Shown here piece by piece: positions 37,157-46,935 of a stretch of 64,000 nucleotides of DNA; the first letter of the stretch is position 1; every line of letters starts with the position of its first letter. The notes below the pieces were generated by a model. That model was given only the letters and a program-made list of their open reading frames with translations, was not told the DNA's origin and did not search any database. Where the stretch lies: contig NZ_JAGGKV010000004.1 in the NCBI RefSeq assembly GCF_017874035.1, positions 124,001-188,000 of the forward strand, read 5' to 3'. The stretch comes from Paenibacillus aceris (GTDB lineage: Bacteria; Bacillota; Bacilli; Paenibacillales; NBRC-103111). Position numbers and translations under genes: made by a program.

Positions 37157-38945
37157 CGATGACTCCTTTCTGGGCACTTTTGGGGAGTACAATCCGAACC
37201 TCCGTTCCTTCCCACTTTTCACTTTTAAAAGTAAGACCAAATTCATTTCCGAACAGTTTGATGCGTTCGTTCACATTGCTGACCCCAATCCCCTTTATGA
37301 TGCCATCTTTCAGTTTCAAAATTTGATCCAGCTTCTCCGGTTCCATGCCGACTCCGTTATCCGCGACAACAAACACAATGTTATCTCCGTCTTCTTTTCC
37401 CGTTATTTTTACTACACCGGGCTCCAGACTATTTTTGATACCATGATAAATCGCATTCTCAACAATGGGCTGCAAAATAATTTTCGGAATATGGAACTCT
37501 AGAATCCCAGGATCAACGTCAATTCGAAAATCAAGCTTATCCTTATATCTCATCGATTGAATGAGCAAATAGTTGGTGATATGCTCGATCTCCACCCGAA
37601 CGGGAACGGTTTCATTATTTTTATTAATAATCGCGCGAAACAGCTTGGCGAGCGAAGAAGTCATCTGGACCACCTCATCATGCTTTTTACGCTCCGCCAT
37701 CCATATGATGGAATCCAACGTATTATACAAAAAATGAGGATTAATTTGCGCTTGAAGCAGCTTCATTTCACTCTTTCGCTTGCTTTCCTCGTTCTGGATA
37801 ATTTGATTCATTAAATCTTTGATTCGGCCGACCATGATATTGAAGGTTTGACCCAATTGTCCAATTTCATTCTCGCTGCGAAAGTCCGAACGAATGCTGA
37901 AGTCTCCTTTTTCCACTTGCTTCATATTGCTCTGCAGTTGTTTAATTGGTCTTGATAGGTGGCGGGAAATAAAAAATGAGAGGTACAACGCGATGACTAA
38001 AGCTAGAATCGTCCATAAAAAATACGAGATGTTAATTTGATACTGGTTAGCAATGAGCTCATTGGCATAGGCAACCCCGACGATTTTCCAACCAAAGTGC
38101 GTCTCTTGGATCGTATAGATCCGTTTCTTGTTCCCATCCCCTGTAATAAAGCTTCCGCTCCCGGACTGTTTGACCTCATCGATCATCTCTTCCTTTAAAT
38201 TGCTGTTAATCAGCTTTTGCTGCGGGTGATAAACGATGCTTCCATCTTTGTCGAGGATGAATACATACCCTCTTTTCCCCAGATTAATATGATTGCAGAT
38301 TTCGCCAAGGACATTTAAATTCAAATCGACCAGGAAAATACCTTCTCCCGTAATGCCGTCTGCACTTTTCAGTTCCCTGCTCAAGGACACGACCCAACGG
38401 TACTCATTCTGGATAATGTTTTGGACATGCGGAGCAGAAATAACGGATTTCCCTCCTTCTGCCTTTGCATTTTTGTACCAAGGCTGTTCCTGGACGTTGG
38501 CGTTCATATTCAAACTTGTAATTCGACGGTCTGAGACAAATCGGTTATTGTATCCAAAAACCATAATTGAAGCAATGTCTTTACGGGTAATCAAGATGGA
38601 CTGAAATAAATCGGATATTCTTTTCTCATACGGTCTACGTTCTTCATCACTGATAAAGCTCGTCTCTGTAATGTAGTATTTCACGTCCTTGTTCGTCGAT
38701 GCAAGCATGGAGATGTCTTCCATATTGGTTATGTACGATTGAATATTGATATTAACCTGTTGGACAATTTCTGATATATAGTGCTTTGAATTCATTTCCA
38801 CTGCTTGAGCCGACAGATGATAAGAGATGTAGCTTGTGATCACGATCAGAAATAAAATCAAGCACGAGAAGACGACAGAAATACTTGATTGAATGCTTCT
38901 AAATTTGAAAAGAAATGACCCAACATCCCATTCTTTTCTCATCAT
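37146..38945 (-). CDS. YesM-type sensor histidine kinase
   Basis: 599 residues. The N-terminal transmembrane helix (about 17-40) and a second one near 305-325 flank an extracellular Cache-like sensor domain. A HAMP domain (SRHLSRPIKQLQSNMKQVEKGDF) follows. The His_kinase motif INPHFLYNTL puts the phosphorylated His at about residue 404. The ATPase domain has the N box (PIVENAIYHG) and DNGVGM. The start overlaps the regulator's stop by one base, and it is translationally coupled to the binding protein that follows. It probably senses glycan breakdown products, directly or through that protein. Confidence 0.93.
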   Translation of the reverse strand: MMRKEWDVGSFLFKFRSIQSSISVVFSCLILFLIVITSYISYHLSAQAVEMNSKHYISEIVQQVNINIQSYITNMEDISMLASTNKDVKYYITETSFISDEERRPYEKRISDLFQSILITRKDIASIMVFGYNNRFVSDRRITSLNMNANVQEQPWYKNAKAEGGKSVISAPHVQNIIQNEYRWVVSLSRELKSADGITGEGIFLVDLNLNVLGEICNHINLGKRGYVFILDKDGSIVYHPQQKLINSNLKEEMIDEVKQSGSGSFITGDGNKKRIYTIQETHFGWKIVGVAYANELIANQYQINISYFLWTILALVIALYLSFFISRHLSRPIKQLQSNMKQVEKGDFSIRSDFRSENEIGQLGQTFNIMVGRIKDLMNQIIQNEESKRKSEMKLLQAQINPHFLYNTLDSIIWMAERKKHDEVVQMTSSLAKLFRAIINKNNETVPVRVEIEHITNYLLIQSMRYKDKLDFRIDVDPGILEFHIPKIILQPIVENAIYHGIKNSLEPGVVKITGKEDGDNIVFVVADNGVGMEPEKLDQILKLKDGIIKGIGVSNVNERIKLFGNEFGLTFKSEKWEGTEVRIVLPKSAQKGVIDGH

Positions 38946-40561
38946 TATTTCTCCCTCAATAACTTTTCTCGGTATTCCGTAGGGGTTGTCCCTGTATGTT
39001 TTTTAAATAACACACTAAAGTATTGAGGGTCGCTATAACCAACTTTTGCCGCTACTTCATAAGATTTCAAAGGAGTCTGCTGCAGTAAATCCTTTGCTTT
39101 ATCAATCCGCACTCGTGTAACATATTCCATGATGGTTTGTTCTTTATTTTGCTTGAATACGGTACTGAAATAGCTTTTACTCAAATGTACATGGCGGCAA
39201 AGTTCATCAACCGTAAGGTTCTCGTTCGAATAATGCTTTTCGATGTAATCAATTACACTCAGAACCTGCATTTTCGTTTGGTCGCTTCTTTGCTCTGAAA
39301 TATAAAAAATCGCTTCTTTACAAATCGTTATGAGCCATAATTCAATTTCATCCAACGTTTTGAAGCGGTTGATATCTTTGAGAACGATTTCATGTCCCTT
39401 GAAATGAACAGCATCATTGCCTGCGAATTCGTGAATCGTATTCATGATGGCAATAATAATCGACTGAATTTGTAAATAACAAGCCCCCATTGGCATGAGC
39501 GAGGCTTTTAAGTTGCTTATCAGTTGATTGATTAGAACTTGCGCTTCACCTTGTGTTCCCGTTTTGATAAGGGTAGAAAACCTGCGATTCCACTCAATGT
39601 CCAACTGCTGAACGGGTTTATTGGTGCCTTCCATATCATTGATGCTAATGACCTTATTTTTACCAAGCAAAAACCTGTAATCCAGTGCGGAAATTGCCCC
39701 TTTGTAAGATAGAGGGAGCTCGTTTAACGTACGGCAGAGCACACCAACCCCCACGGTAACGGTGAATTTCAAATATTTCTCCATGCAAAAGCGGATCACC
39801 TCAGATAAGTTGAGCGCAGCCTCATAGGTCCCTTCTTCCGCTTCCCCGGAAAAGATGACAATCATGCGTTCCTCCCTCGTTCGAAAAACGATCGCCTCTT
39901 TTCCTTCCATCACTTCTTGAACAATATTAAAGGCTGCGGATCGGAATAGCTCCGGATCATTTTGCCATTTTTCTTTTTTAATATCGTCGAAGTCGTCAAT
40001 GTCAATCGCTACAACAAGATAAGGTGGGACAATCTGCGGCAGACTGAAATATTGGAACCTTTCTTGAACCCTGACGTCTCTTAAAGTTCCGCCTACTAAT
40101 TGTTCTAGAAACCGTTCTCTTAATAGCGGCAAGCTTTGATGAAGCTGCATCTTCAGAAGCGAGAGATTCTCGCGATTTTCAGCTTCCTTGTCCATTTCTA
40201 ATTTCACTTTATCCAGCAGATTGCGAAGTTCGTTCGCCGTAATCGGTTTTACAATAAAATCGTGCACTTTCAAGCGCAGTGCTTTCTGGGCATAATCAAA
40301 CTCATCATGACCGGTCAGGATAATGACCTTAATGTACGGATAGTTCAAATGAATTTGTCTGGTCAATTCAATCCCGTCCATAAACGGCATGCAAATATCA
40401 GACAAAACAAGATCCGGCCTAAGTTCTGAAATTGCTTCCAATGCTTCGCTGCCATTTCTGTAATCTCCAATACATTCAAATCCGTGCCGTTCCCACTCGA
40501 TGCTCTCTATGATGCCTTCTCTCACTTCGATTTCATCATCAACGATCACGATTCTATACAT
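38945..40561 (-). CDS. YesN-type response regulator with AraC DNA-binding domain
   Basis: I start it at ATG 40561 with AGGGGTG 6 bases upstream; 538 residues. The receiver domain begins at the start (VDDE; phosphorylated Asp55 in LVLSDICMPFMDG; Lys in IVKPIT). A long middle region follows, then a C-terminal AraC-type double helix-turn-helix (HLSKSYFSTVFKQ, and VGYSDPQYFSVLFKKHTG). It is first in its operon and presumably activates the importer-enzyme genes when the cognate kinase fires; the target is inferred from proximity. Confidence 0.93.
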   Translation of the reverse strand: MYRIVIVDDEIEVREGIIESIEWERHGFECIGDYRNGSEALEAISELRPDLVLSDICMPFMDGIELTRQIHLNYPYIKVIILTGHDEFDYAQKALRLKVHDFIVKPITANELRNLLDKVKLEMDKEAENRENLSLLKMQLHQSLPLLRERFLEQLVGGTLRDVRVQERFQYFSLPQIVPPYLVVAIDIDDFDDIKKEKWQNDPELFRSAAFNIVQEVMEGKEAIVFRTREERMIVIFSGEAEEGTYEAALNLSEVIRFCMEKYLKFTVTVGVGVLCRTLNELPLSYKGAISALDYRFLLGKNKVISINDMEGTNKPVQQLDIEWNRRFSTLIKTGTQGEAQVLINQLISNLKASLMPMGACYLQIQSIIIAIMNTIHEFAGNDAVHFKGHEIVLKDINRFKTLDEIELWLITICKEAIFYISEQRSDQTKMQVLSVIDYIEKHYSNENLTVDELCRHVHLSKSYFSTVFKQNKEQTIMEYVTRVRIDKAKDLLQQTPLKSYEVAAKVGYSDPQYFSVLFKKHTGTTPTEYREKLLREK

Positions 40562-40583
40562 GGTGTACACCCCTGTCTCTACA

Positions 40584-40619
40584 TAAAAAAACGGATTTCC
40601 AATAATTTCAGGAATCCGG
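40584..40619 (-). terminator. Intrinsic terminator in the leader of the second regulator gene
   Basis: On the minus strand CGGATTCC pairs with GGAAATCCG (one bulge), followed by seven T. It stands only 23 bases before the regulator start. It may end transcripts from upstream, or act as an attenuator because a promoter-like TATAAT lies about 30 bases further upstream. Confidence 0.6.
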
Positions 40620-40647
40620 TTACAACTTGGATGTTTCATTTCCTAAT

Positions 40648-40676
40648 ATTATACAAGTCTTTATTAACATCGGGAA
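40648..40676 (-). promoter_or_regulatory. Possible sigma-A promoter for the second sensor operon
   Basis: On the minus strand there is a perfect TATAAT (40648-40653) 17 bases after TTCCCG (40671-40676). The -10 is ideal, the -35 poor. It lies in the gap between the sensory binding-protein gene and the regulator gene. Confidence 0.45.
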
Positions 40677-40790
40677 GGAGTCTATTTTGTATGGTTTTGT
40701 CGAAAAACCCCGTTTAATCACTGAATTTCCAAGCGGAAGCAAGAGAATGCACAAAATCAAGCATTAATTTTACTTATTTGTATACGATTT

Positions 40791-41726
40791 TTACCTCGTA
40801 ATAATACGGCTTTGGAGAGTGACCTTTTTCGGGATTTTGTCTTCCTTATTCAAAATTTTCATTGCATATTGAATCGCATCTTTTCCTCCTGTCGGATATG
40901 TGAAGGTACCAGCCAAAACTCCGTTGTTCACCAATTGAACCCCTCCCTCAGAGCCTGGGAGCCCATCAATCCCTATAAATTTAATATTTTTAATTCTCAA
41001 TTTGGAAGCTGCCAGATAAGCTCCGAGTGCCATGTCATCATTATGAGCAAAGATGACGTCAATTTGCGGATAAGTTACGAATCGCTGTTTGAGTTGATCC
41101 TCTGCTTTATCCCGCAGCCAATCTGCGACAATCGTATCTACGACATGGATATTCGGATGTTGTGAAATAACCTGGAGAAAGCCTCTGCTGCGGCCAATAA
41201 CAGGCGGAGATTCGGAAAGCCCTTCGACTTGCACGACATTCCCTTCTTTGCCAGCTAGCAAATCGACAACGAATTGTCCGGCTTGCCTGCCAATCAACTC
41301 ATTATCCGGTCCAATATAGAGCGTATGGTTAAAATCCGGATCATCCCGGTCCAGTACAATGACGGGAATTGTTTTGTACACTTTGTTTACGATCGGCGCA
41401 AGTAATGTGACCTCATTAGGTGAAATGATTAATAAATCGATGCCAAGCCGCACCAATCGCTCAACATCGCTTACTTGCTTTTCACTGCTTTGGGCAGCAT
41501 CCGCAAAAATAACCTTCACATCGCTATAATTCTGAATCTCGGCTTTAATTTCCTTATTCATTTCAATCCGCCACGGCTCTACTAAATTGGCTTGTGACAT
41601 GCCAATCAAAAATTGGGTTGACTTCGGTGTTTGTGCAGCCGGCCTTAGGCAACCCGTCAAACTGTACGTGCAAACTAGAATAAAAACAATGGACACGATC
41701 CGGCTTTTCCAATTAGATAAGAACAT
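40791..41726 (-). CDS. RbsB-like sensory sugar-binding lipoprotein
   Basis: 311 residues with a lipobox (YSLTGC). The fold is that of ribose/galactose binding proteins, and it is clearly a paralogue of the binding protein at 44828-45880: both contain IGMSQANL, EPWR, FADAAQ/YADAAQ, DLLIISPNE and YPTGG. Its start overlaps the response regulator by 14 bases, so kinase, regulator and binding protein are coupled. This looks like a transport protein recruited as the sensing arm of a three-component system. The ligand is probably similar to that of the neighbouring importer. Confidence 0.9.
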   Translation of the reverse strand: MFLSNWKSRIVSIVFILVCTYSLTGCLRPAAQTPKSTQFLIGMSQANLVEPWRIEMNKEIKAEIQNYSDVKVIFADAAQSSEKQVSDVERLVRLGIDLLIISPNEVTLLAPIVNKVYKTIPVIVLDRDDPDFNHTLYIGPDNELIGRQAGQFVVDLLAGKEGNVVQVEGLSESPPVIGRSRGFLQVISQHPNIHVVDTIVADWLRDKAEDQLKQRFVTYPQIDVIFAHNDDMALGAYLAASKLRIKNIKFIGIDGLPGSEGGVQLVNNGVLAGTFTYPTGGKDAIQYAMKILNKEDKIPKKVTLQSRIITR

Positions 41727-42936
41727 CTATAGGATTCGCCCCGCTTCTCCGATATTCCGTTGGTGATATCCCGACGATTTTCTTAAATGCCGTGCTGAAA
41801 TAGTGCTGCGATGAATACCCTACCTTCTCAGCAACTTCATACATTTTGCAGGAAGGGTCATTCATCAGTTGAATTGCCCGCTTGATCCTTATTTTCGTCA
41901 AGTAATCAATAAAAGTAGCACCAAGCTCCTGGCGAAGCAGGCGGCTTATGTACGCTGGACTAATCTGGAACTGCTTCGCAACATCCTGCAAAGAAAAGGT
42001 CTCCAGGTGATAGTGGGTATCGATATATTTCTTGCTTAACAGCACAATGGGAGACCAATGCTCCTCGACCATCATTTCCTGAACAAGCTGCCCATAAAGG
42101 TTCGGAATACCGCACCATTGTTCTCTTTGCTGAGCAATAATATGAACATTGCACTTCAAGAACTGCTCTATACTCATCGTCACCTGCTCCGCTAAAGTTT
42201 CAAAATTCGTTTGATCATTTACATGCATGAGGACGACAACATGATCTTTCGCATCTCGAAATAAGAGGGACTGTCCTCTGCTTGACACAATCTCTTCCGC
42301 TACATTCTGGACGGCAAACAAGAGCAATTGACGATCCCATTCTTTGAATCCTTGACCAATCATTAGGCGATCCGTTACTTTAATGAGCATCATGCCCAAT
42401 TGAGCCGGTACTCTTATGTTGAAGAAATCAAGCTGTTCCCTCACTTCAATCTCAGAAAGCTGTCCATTCACCCATTCATTCAGAAAGCGATCGCGAATCG
42501 AGGTGAAATTTTTGGTTAAATGGTTATTCGCCCAATTCATGTATTTATTCTGGAAGCTGAACTGCTCCAGCTGCTTTTTAGCTCGCAGAACGACCTCCTC
42601 CAGCTCCTCCTGCCTGACCGGCTTTAATAAATAATCAAAGACGCTCAATTTCACCGCTTGATGGGCAAAAGTAAATTCATCATGTCCGGTAATTAATATC
42701 ACCACACTATGAGGTAATATATGGTTCACTTTCTCTACAAGCTCTAATCCATTCATTATCGGAATGCAGATATCGACCAATAAAAGATCAGGGCGAAGCG
42801 TTTGAGCTAATTCCAGCGCCATCTCGCCATCCTCGGCTTCCCCGACAATCTCCATGCCAAGTGATTCCCAATCGAGCAATTGACGTATTTTCCGTCTGAT
42901 TTTCGGCTCATCATCAACAATGAATACGTTTATCAT
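41713..42936 (-). CDS. YesN-type response regulator with AraC DNA-binding domain
   Basis: Start ATG 42936 (GGTGG 7 bases upstream) overlaps the kinase stop in ATGA; 407 residues. Receiver domain with VDDE and phosphorylated Asp55 (LLLVDICIPIMNG), then a shorter middle region than its neighbour and a C-terminal AraC helix-turn-helix pair (FQISPAYISRLLRQ and VGYSSQHYFSTAFKKIVG). It likely controls the CUT2 importer and/or the enzyme genes; the target is not shown by the sequence. Confidence 0.93.
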   Translation of the reverse strand: MINVFIVDDEPKIRRKIRQLLDWESLGMEIVGEAEDGEMALELAQTLRPDLLLVDICIPIMNGLELVEKVNHILPHSVVILITGHDEFTFAHQAVKLSVFDYLLKPVRQEELEEVVLRAKKQLEQFSFQNKYMNWANNHLTKNFTSIRDRFLNEWVNGQLSEIEVREQLDFFNIRVPAQLGMMLIKVTDRLMIGQGFKEWDRQLLLFAVQNVAEEIVSSRGQSLLFRDAKDHVVVLMHVNDQTNFETLAEQVTMSIEQFLKCNVHIIAQQREQWCGIPNLYGQLVQEMMVEEHWSPIVLLSKKYIDTHYHLETFSLQDVAKQFQISPAYISRLLRQELGATFIDYLTKIRIKRAIQLMNDPSCKMYEVAEKVGYSSQHYFSTAFKKIVGISPTEYRRSGANPIDVLI

Positions 42937-44726
42937 TTCAGAACCACCAACTTTTCCAAAAGTGGATGCCACACTTCAACCGTTGTCCCTACGCCATATT
43001 CACTATGAAACGTCAGACCATATTCATTTCCATAATTAAGCTTGATGCGTTCGCTTACGTTATAGATGCCGAAGCCTTGCAGTGCGCTCGTATCTTTTCC
43101 CGATTTCTCAAGCATATGACGAATCTCTTGAAGCTTCTCTGGCTGGATGCCAATGCCATTGTCTGAGACACTGCAATAAAGCATTCCCTTTATAACTTTG
43201 GCTTGCACGGACACCTTGCCTACGCCTCTCCTTGCTTTAATTCCGTGATAAATGGCATTTTCTACTAAAGGCTGTAGTGTTAGTTTCAAAACGAGTAAAT
43301 GTTCGAGCCCCTCTTCACATTCAATTTCAAACTCCAGCTTTTCCTCATATCTGATCTTCTGGATAATTAAGTAGCTTCTCACGTGGGCAATTTCATCGCT
43401 CACCGTCAGCGTTTCTTTTCCTTTGCTGAGTCCGATACGGAAGAAATGGGTCAATGCGTCGATCATCTCGACCAAATCCGTCGCCCCCCGTTCATGCGCC
43501 ATCCATTGAATAGCATCTAAGGTGTTGTACAGAAAATGCGGCTTAATCTGCGCTTGCAAAATCTTGATTTCCGCTTCCCGTTTTCCTTGCTGCTCCTTAT
43601 ACACCAGTTCGATTAAGTTCCGAATCTCTTCCAGCATACTATTGAAACCGTTGCCTACCTGCCCAATTTCGTCATGGTATTGATTGTCAAAGCGCACATT
43701 CAAGTCGCCATTTTGAACTTTTCGCATCAAATTCTTCAATTTATTTAGCGGGTTGGCGATGGATGACGTATAAAAAAAAGCTAGTATCACCGCGAGGATG
43801 ACGGTCAGGATTGCAATAATAAGGGTATACAACCGAATTCTCGATGCTTCTTTAAATGTTTCTTTGAAAGAGAACACCCCAATTATTTTCCACTTTGTAA
43901 AATCCGATTTCGTATAAATGATTTGGTACTGATTATGATTAATGGTTTGCGTAAATTGCCGGTTTGAACTGTCTCCCAGCCACTCTGCATTAATTCGATA
44001 GACAACCGGATTATCCGGCGAGTAGACGACATCACCTGCGGCATCCATCATATAAACAAAGCCGGTTTTGCCTAACGTGATTTTCTGAATCATTTTCTCA
44101 ATCGTATCGAGCTTGAAATCGATGGAGATTACCCCTACGAACTTCTGCGTCATTGGATTTTGAATGGCTTTGACGACGGATAGGACTTCCTCCGCGTTTA
44201 CTTGATTACCCGATGTCAAATTTCTGCCAATCGGCCTGGAGATCAGCAGCAGCTCACCTTTGGATGCTATGGCTCTTTGATACCAATCCTCCCGGGTTAA
44301 CGGATCACGCGAGATCCGGTATTGCTCATTGCTTATATACAGGTCACTGTCATTCACTACGACTATTCCGGCAATTTCCGGATGAACCTCCGCATATGTC
44401 CTTAGGAGCCTGCGCACATCCGTTTCAATACTCACTCGATTTGGTTCGAGCGTGTTGCTGGTTTGAAGAAAAGCCATCATACTTGGATCTTGCGAAATAT
44501 AGTGCTCAATATGGTCCATATCTTGAATATAAAACTCTACATTTTTCTGAATCTGTTCGATAATTTCTTGCGCATGCAGATTCGTTTCCCGTTCGATGGA
44601 GCTGGTATAAATAATGTCGCTGATCAAGCCGATCGTAAGAATAGGCAGCAAAATGAGAGAAAGGAAGTAAACTAATAATTTGAAGCGTATTCCTTTCTGT
44701 TGAAAAGCTCTGCGCCACAATCCCAA
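42933..44726 (-). CDS. YesM-type sensor histidine kinase
   Basis: I prefer TTG 44726 (AAGGTGG 5 bases upstream) over GTG 44735; about 597 residues. A transmembrane helix near the start (LLVYFLSLILLPILTIGLI) and one before HAMP flank a Cache-like extracellular domain. The HAMP region (NPLNKLKNLMRKVQNGDL) is followed by IKPHFLYNTL (His about 397) and the ATPase motifs PLVENAIYHG and DNGIGI. It follows the CUT2 importer after a hairpin, and is the first gene of the first three-component sensor. Confidence 0.92.
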   Translation of the reverse strand: MGLWRRAFQQKGIRFKLLVYFLSLILLPILTIGLISDIIYTSSIERETNLHAQEIIEQIQKNVEFYIQDMDHIEHYISQDPSMMAFLQTSNTLEPNRVSIETDVRRLLRTYAEVHPEIAGIVVVNDSDLYISNEQYRISRDPLTREDWYQRAIASKGELLLISRPIGRNLTSGNQVNAEEVLSVVKAIQNPMTQKFVGVISIDFKLDTIEKMIQKITLGKTGFVYMMDAAGDVVYSPDNPVVYRINAEWLGDSSNRQFTQTINHNQYQIIYTKSDFTKWKIIGVFSFKETFKEASRIRLYTLIIAILTVILAVILAFFYTSSIANPLNKLKNLMRKVQNGDLNVRFDNQYHDEIGQVGNGFNSMLEEIRNLIELVYKEQQGKREAEIKILQAQIKPHFLYNTLDAIQWMAHERGATDLVEMIDALTHFFRIGLSKGKETLTVSDEIAHVRSYLIIQKIRYEEKLEFEIECEEGLEHLLVLKLTLQPLVENAIYHGIKARRGVGKVSVQAKVIKGMLYCSVSDNGIGIQPEKLQEIRHMLEKSGKDTSALQGFGIYNVSERIKLNYGNEYGLTFHSEYGVGTTVEVWHPLLEKLVVLK

Positions 44727-44777
44727 TCCAGCCACCTTCTTTTTCTAAGTAGATTCGTGTTTGAATGAAAACACAGT

Positions 44778-44804
44778 ATCCTAACAGCAGGAAGCTGTTA
44801 GGAT
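44778..44804 (-). terminator. Hairpin between the CUT2 binding-protein and kinase genes
   Basis: A perfect 11-bp stem (GCTGTTAGGAT-free form: ATCCTAACAGC with its complement) around a 5-base loop, followed on the minus strand by ACTGTGTTTTC. The T-run is weak, so partial termination that makes the importer more abundant than the sensor is plausible. Confidence 0.55.
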
Positions 44805-44827
44805 CTGGCTAAAGGCTATGCAATTAT

Positions 44828-45880
44828 TTATTGGCCGCCATACTTTTTGAGCATTTCTGCCGCGTTATCTTTATTAATTTCTTGCGTGCCCAGAATAACT
44901 TGCTTTTCAAGTTTGGCTCCTTCTGTCAGCAGCTTGTGCGCGTTATCGATCGCTTCCTGCCCGCCTGTCGGATATACGTAAGTAGCGTTTAAGCGGCCAG
45001 CGAGAATACTTTTGATACTGCCGTCCGGTGTCGGTAATCCATCTGCTCCAACGAACAGCATTTCTTTCTCGCGTCCTGCATTCTTCGCAGCGGTGTAAGC
45101 GCCTTCAGCCATCGGATCGTTATGTCCAAAAACAACATCGATCTTCTTGTTCGCTTGCAGAATGCCTTCCATGACACTTATCGCTTTATCTCTTAGCCAA
45201 TCCGCATTTTGAGCGGCGATAATTTTAATATTGGGATTGCTCTTGATGCCCTCCATGAAGCCATCATGTCTTTCCTTTTGCCCTGACGTGCCTTCAAGAC
45301 CTTTGATTTCAACGACGTTACCGCCTTTATCGCCTAACGTTTTGGCTACCCATTCGCCGATTCCTTTGCCGATGATAACGTTATCAGCTCCGATATGCTG
45401 TGTGAAGGAATCTCCTTCTACACGGCGGTCGAGTGTGATAACCGGAATGCCGGCATCGTAGGCTTTTTTCACAACGGCCGTTAAAGGCTTGGCCTCATTC
45501 GGTGAGATGATCAAGAGATCAACCTTTTGTTGGATGAAATTTTCGACGTCGGCAATTTGTTTGGAATTGTCTTGCGCCGCATCGGCATAAACAACCTTGA
45601 AATCAGGGTATTTCTTAGCCGCATCGGCTATTTGAGCGTTCATCGTTACACGCCATGGTTCACCCAGGTTCGCTTGAGACATCCCGATTAAGTAGCTGGA
45701 TTTCTTCGGTTTAGACGCTTCTGATGCTGCGGGCGCTGCGCTAGGAGCTGCTGTAGACGCTGCTGCTGTTTCCTTAGCCATAGGACTAGATGTACTCGTA
45801 GTCGTCGTGCTGCTGCCGCATGCCGTGAAAAGCGAAGTCATCATGATTGTTAGAACGGAAGCTAAAACTAATTTTTTCAT
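44828..45880 (-). CDS. CUT2 sugar ABC transporter binding lipoprotein (RbsB-like)
   Basis: 350 residues from ATG 45880 (AGAGGGAAGG upstream). Lipobox SLFTAC, then a Ser/Thr/Ala-rich linker and a ribose/galactose-type binding fold (YLIGMSQANLGEPWR, DLLIISPNE, GHNDPMAEGAY, YPTGGQEAI). It is the third gene of the importer, 32 bases after the permease. The transported sugar cannot be told from sequence; a monosaccharide freed by the exo-glycosidases is a reasonable guess. Confidence 0.93.
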   Translation of the reverse strand: MKKLVLASVLTIMMTSLFTACGSSTTTTSTSSPMAKETAAASTAAPSAAPAASEASKPKKSSYLIGMSQANLGEPWRVTMNAQIADAAKKYPDFKVVYADAAQDNSKQIADVENFIQQKVDLLIISPNEAKPLTAVVKKAYDAGIPVITLDRRVEGDSFTQHIGADNVIIGKGIGEWVAKTLGDKGGNVVEIKGLEGTSGQKERHDGFMEGIKSNPNIKIIAAQNADWLRDKAISVMEGILQANKKIDVVFGHNDPMAEGAYTAAKNAGREKEMLFVGADGLPTPDGSIKSILAGRLNATYVYPTGGQEAIDNAHKLLTEGAKLEKQVILGTQEINKDNAAEMLKKYGGQ

Positions 45881-45912
45881 TTTACATAACCTTCCCTCTT
45901 ATAGTATTTAGA

Positions 45913-46935
45913 TTATTTCTGTTTCTGTAGGACCACAGCAATAATGATAATAAGTCCTTTCACGACGAGTTGGAGATTCGTGTTCACATTCTTAAGTCCC
46001 AGCATGTTATCGAGAACACCAAGGATCAAAGCGCCTATAATCGTTCCAATGATGGTTCCTTTCCCTCCGGCCAAACTCGTGCCGCCAATAGCAACAGCAG
46101 CGATCGCATTGAGTTCATAACCAATCCCGTCATTTGGGCTGCCTTGACTGACTTGTGCTGCATGAATCGTTCCAGCAACTGCAGACAGCACGCCTGCTAG
46201 AACATAAATCAGGATTTTGATACGGTTTATTTTAATCCCGGAAAGATGTGCCGCCGTTTCGTTGCCGCCAATCGCGTATACATGCCTTCCGAATTTCGTA
46301 AATTTCAGCATGATGATGAAAATGATGCCCAAGAGAAGGAAGCAAACGGCAGGGACCGGAATGCCTCCAATTCGTTCTCCAAGGACGCTGAAAGTACTGG
46401 GGGCTGACTCTGCGCCATCGCCATAAGCAATTGGAATCCCGATACCTCCTGACCAGAATCGTGCAAGTCCGCGGGCGATACTCATTGAAGCTAGCGTAAC
46501 AATGAACGCTTGGATACCTAGCTTCGTAGACACCATACCGTTAAAAGCTCCAAAAGCTGCGCCTAGCACCAATACAATGACGATCGTCTCCAGCATGCCC
46601 ATAGAGCGATGCATCATCAGATCGGCGGCGGCTGTTGCGGTTAAACCAAGAATCGCGCCAACGGATAGATCAATACCGCCTATCAGAATGACCAGCGTCA
46701 TACCGATAGCCATAATGCCATTCTCTGAAATCGAGCGAACGACATTAGCCAGATTCGTTGGCGCAAGGAATAAATTCTCTCCATCTCTCGTACAGATGAT
46801 TGACGCTACACCAAGAACTAATAGGAGTCCGAATAAGCTTTGAAATCGAATGAGAAAGCTAAATATTTGATTTTTCTGCAAGTATTCCGATTGCCTGAAT
46901 GCCTGTGATTTAAATAATGTTTTGGGCGCTGTCAT
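45913..46935 (-). CDS. CUT2 sugar ABC transporter permease (RbsC-like)
   Basis: 340 residues starting at ATG 46935 (GGGAGGTAAC 8 bases upstream), overlapping the ATPase gene by 26 bases. About ten hydrophobic segments and the RbsC signature GIMAIGMTLVILIGGIDLSVG are present, together with the IGGNETAAHLSGIKI loop that contacts the ATPase. Confidence 0.94.
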   Translation of the reverse strand: MTAPKTLFKSQAFRQSEYLQKNQIFSFLIRFQSLFGLLLVLGVASIICTRDGENLFLAPTNLANVVRSISENGIMAIGMTLVILIGGIDLSVGAILGLTATAAADLMMHRSMGMLETIVIVLVLGAAFGAFNGMVSTKLGIQAFIVTLASMSIARGLARFWSGGIGIPIAYGDGAESAPSTFSVLGERIGGIPVPAVCFLLLGIIFIIMLKFTKFGRHVYAIGGNETAAHLSGIKINRIKILIYVLAGVLSAVAGTIHAAQVSQGSPNDGIGYELNAIAAVAIGGTSLAGGKGTIIGTIIGALILGVLDNMLGLKNVNTNLQLVVKGLIIIIAVVLQKQK

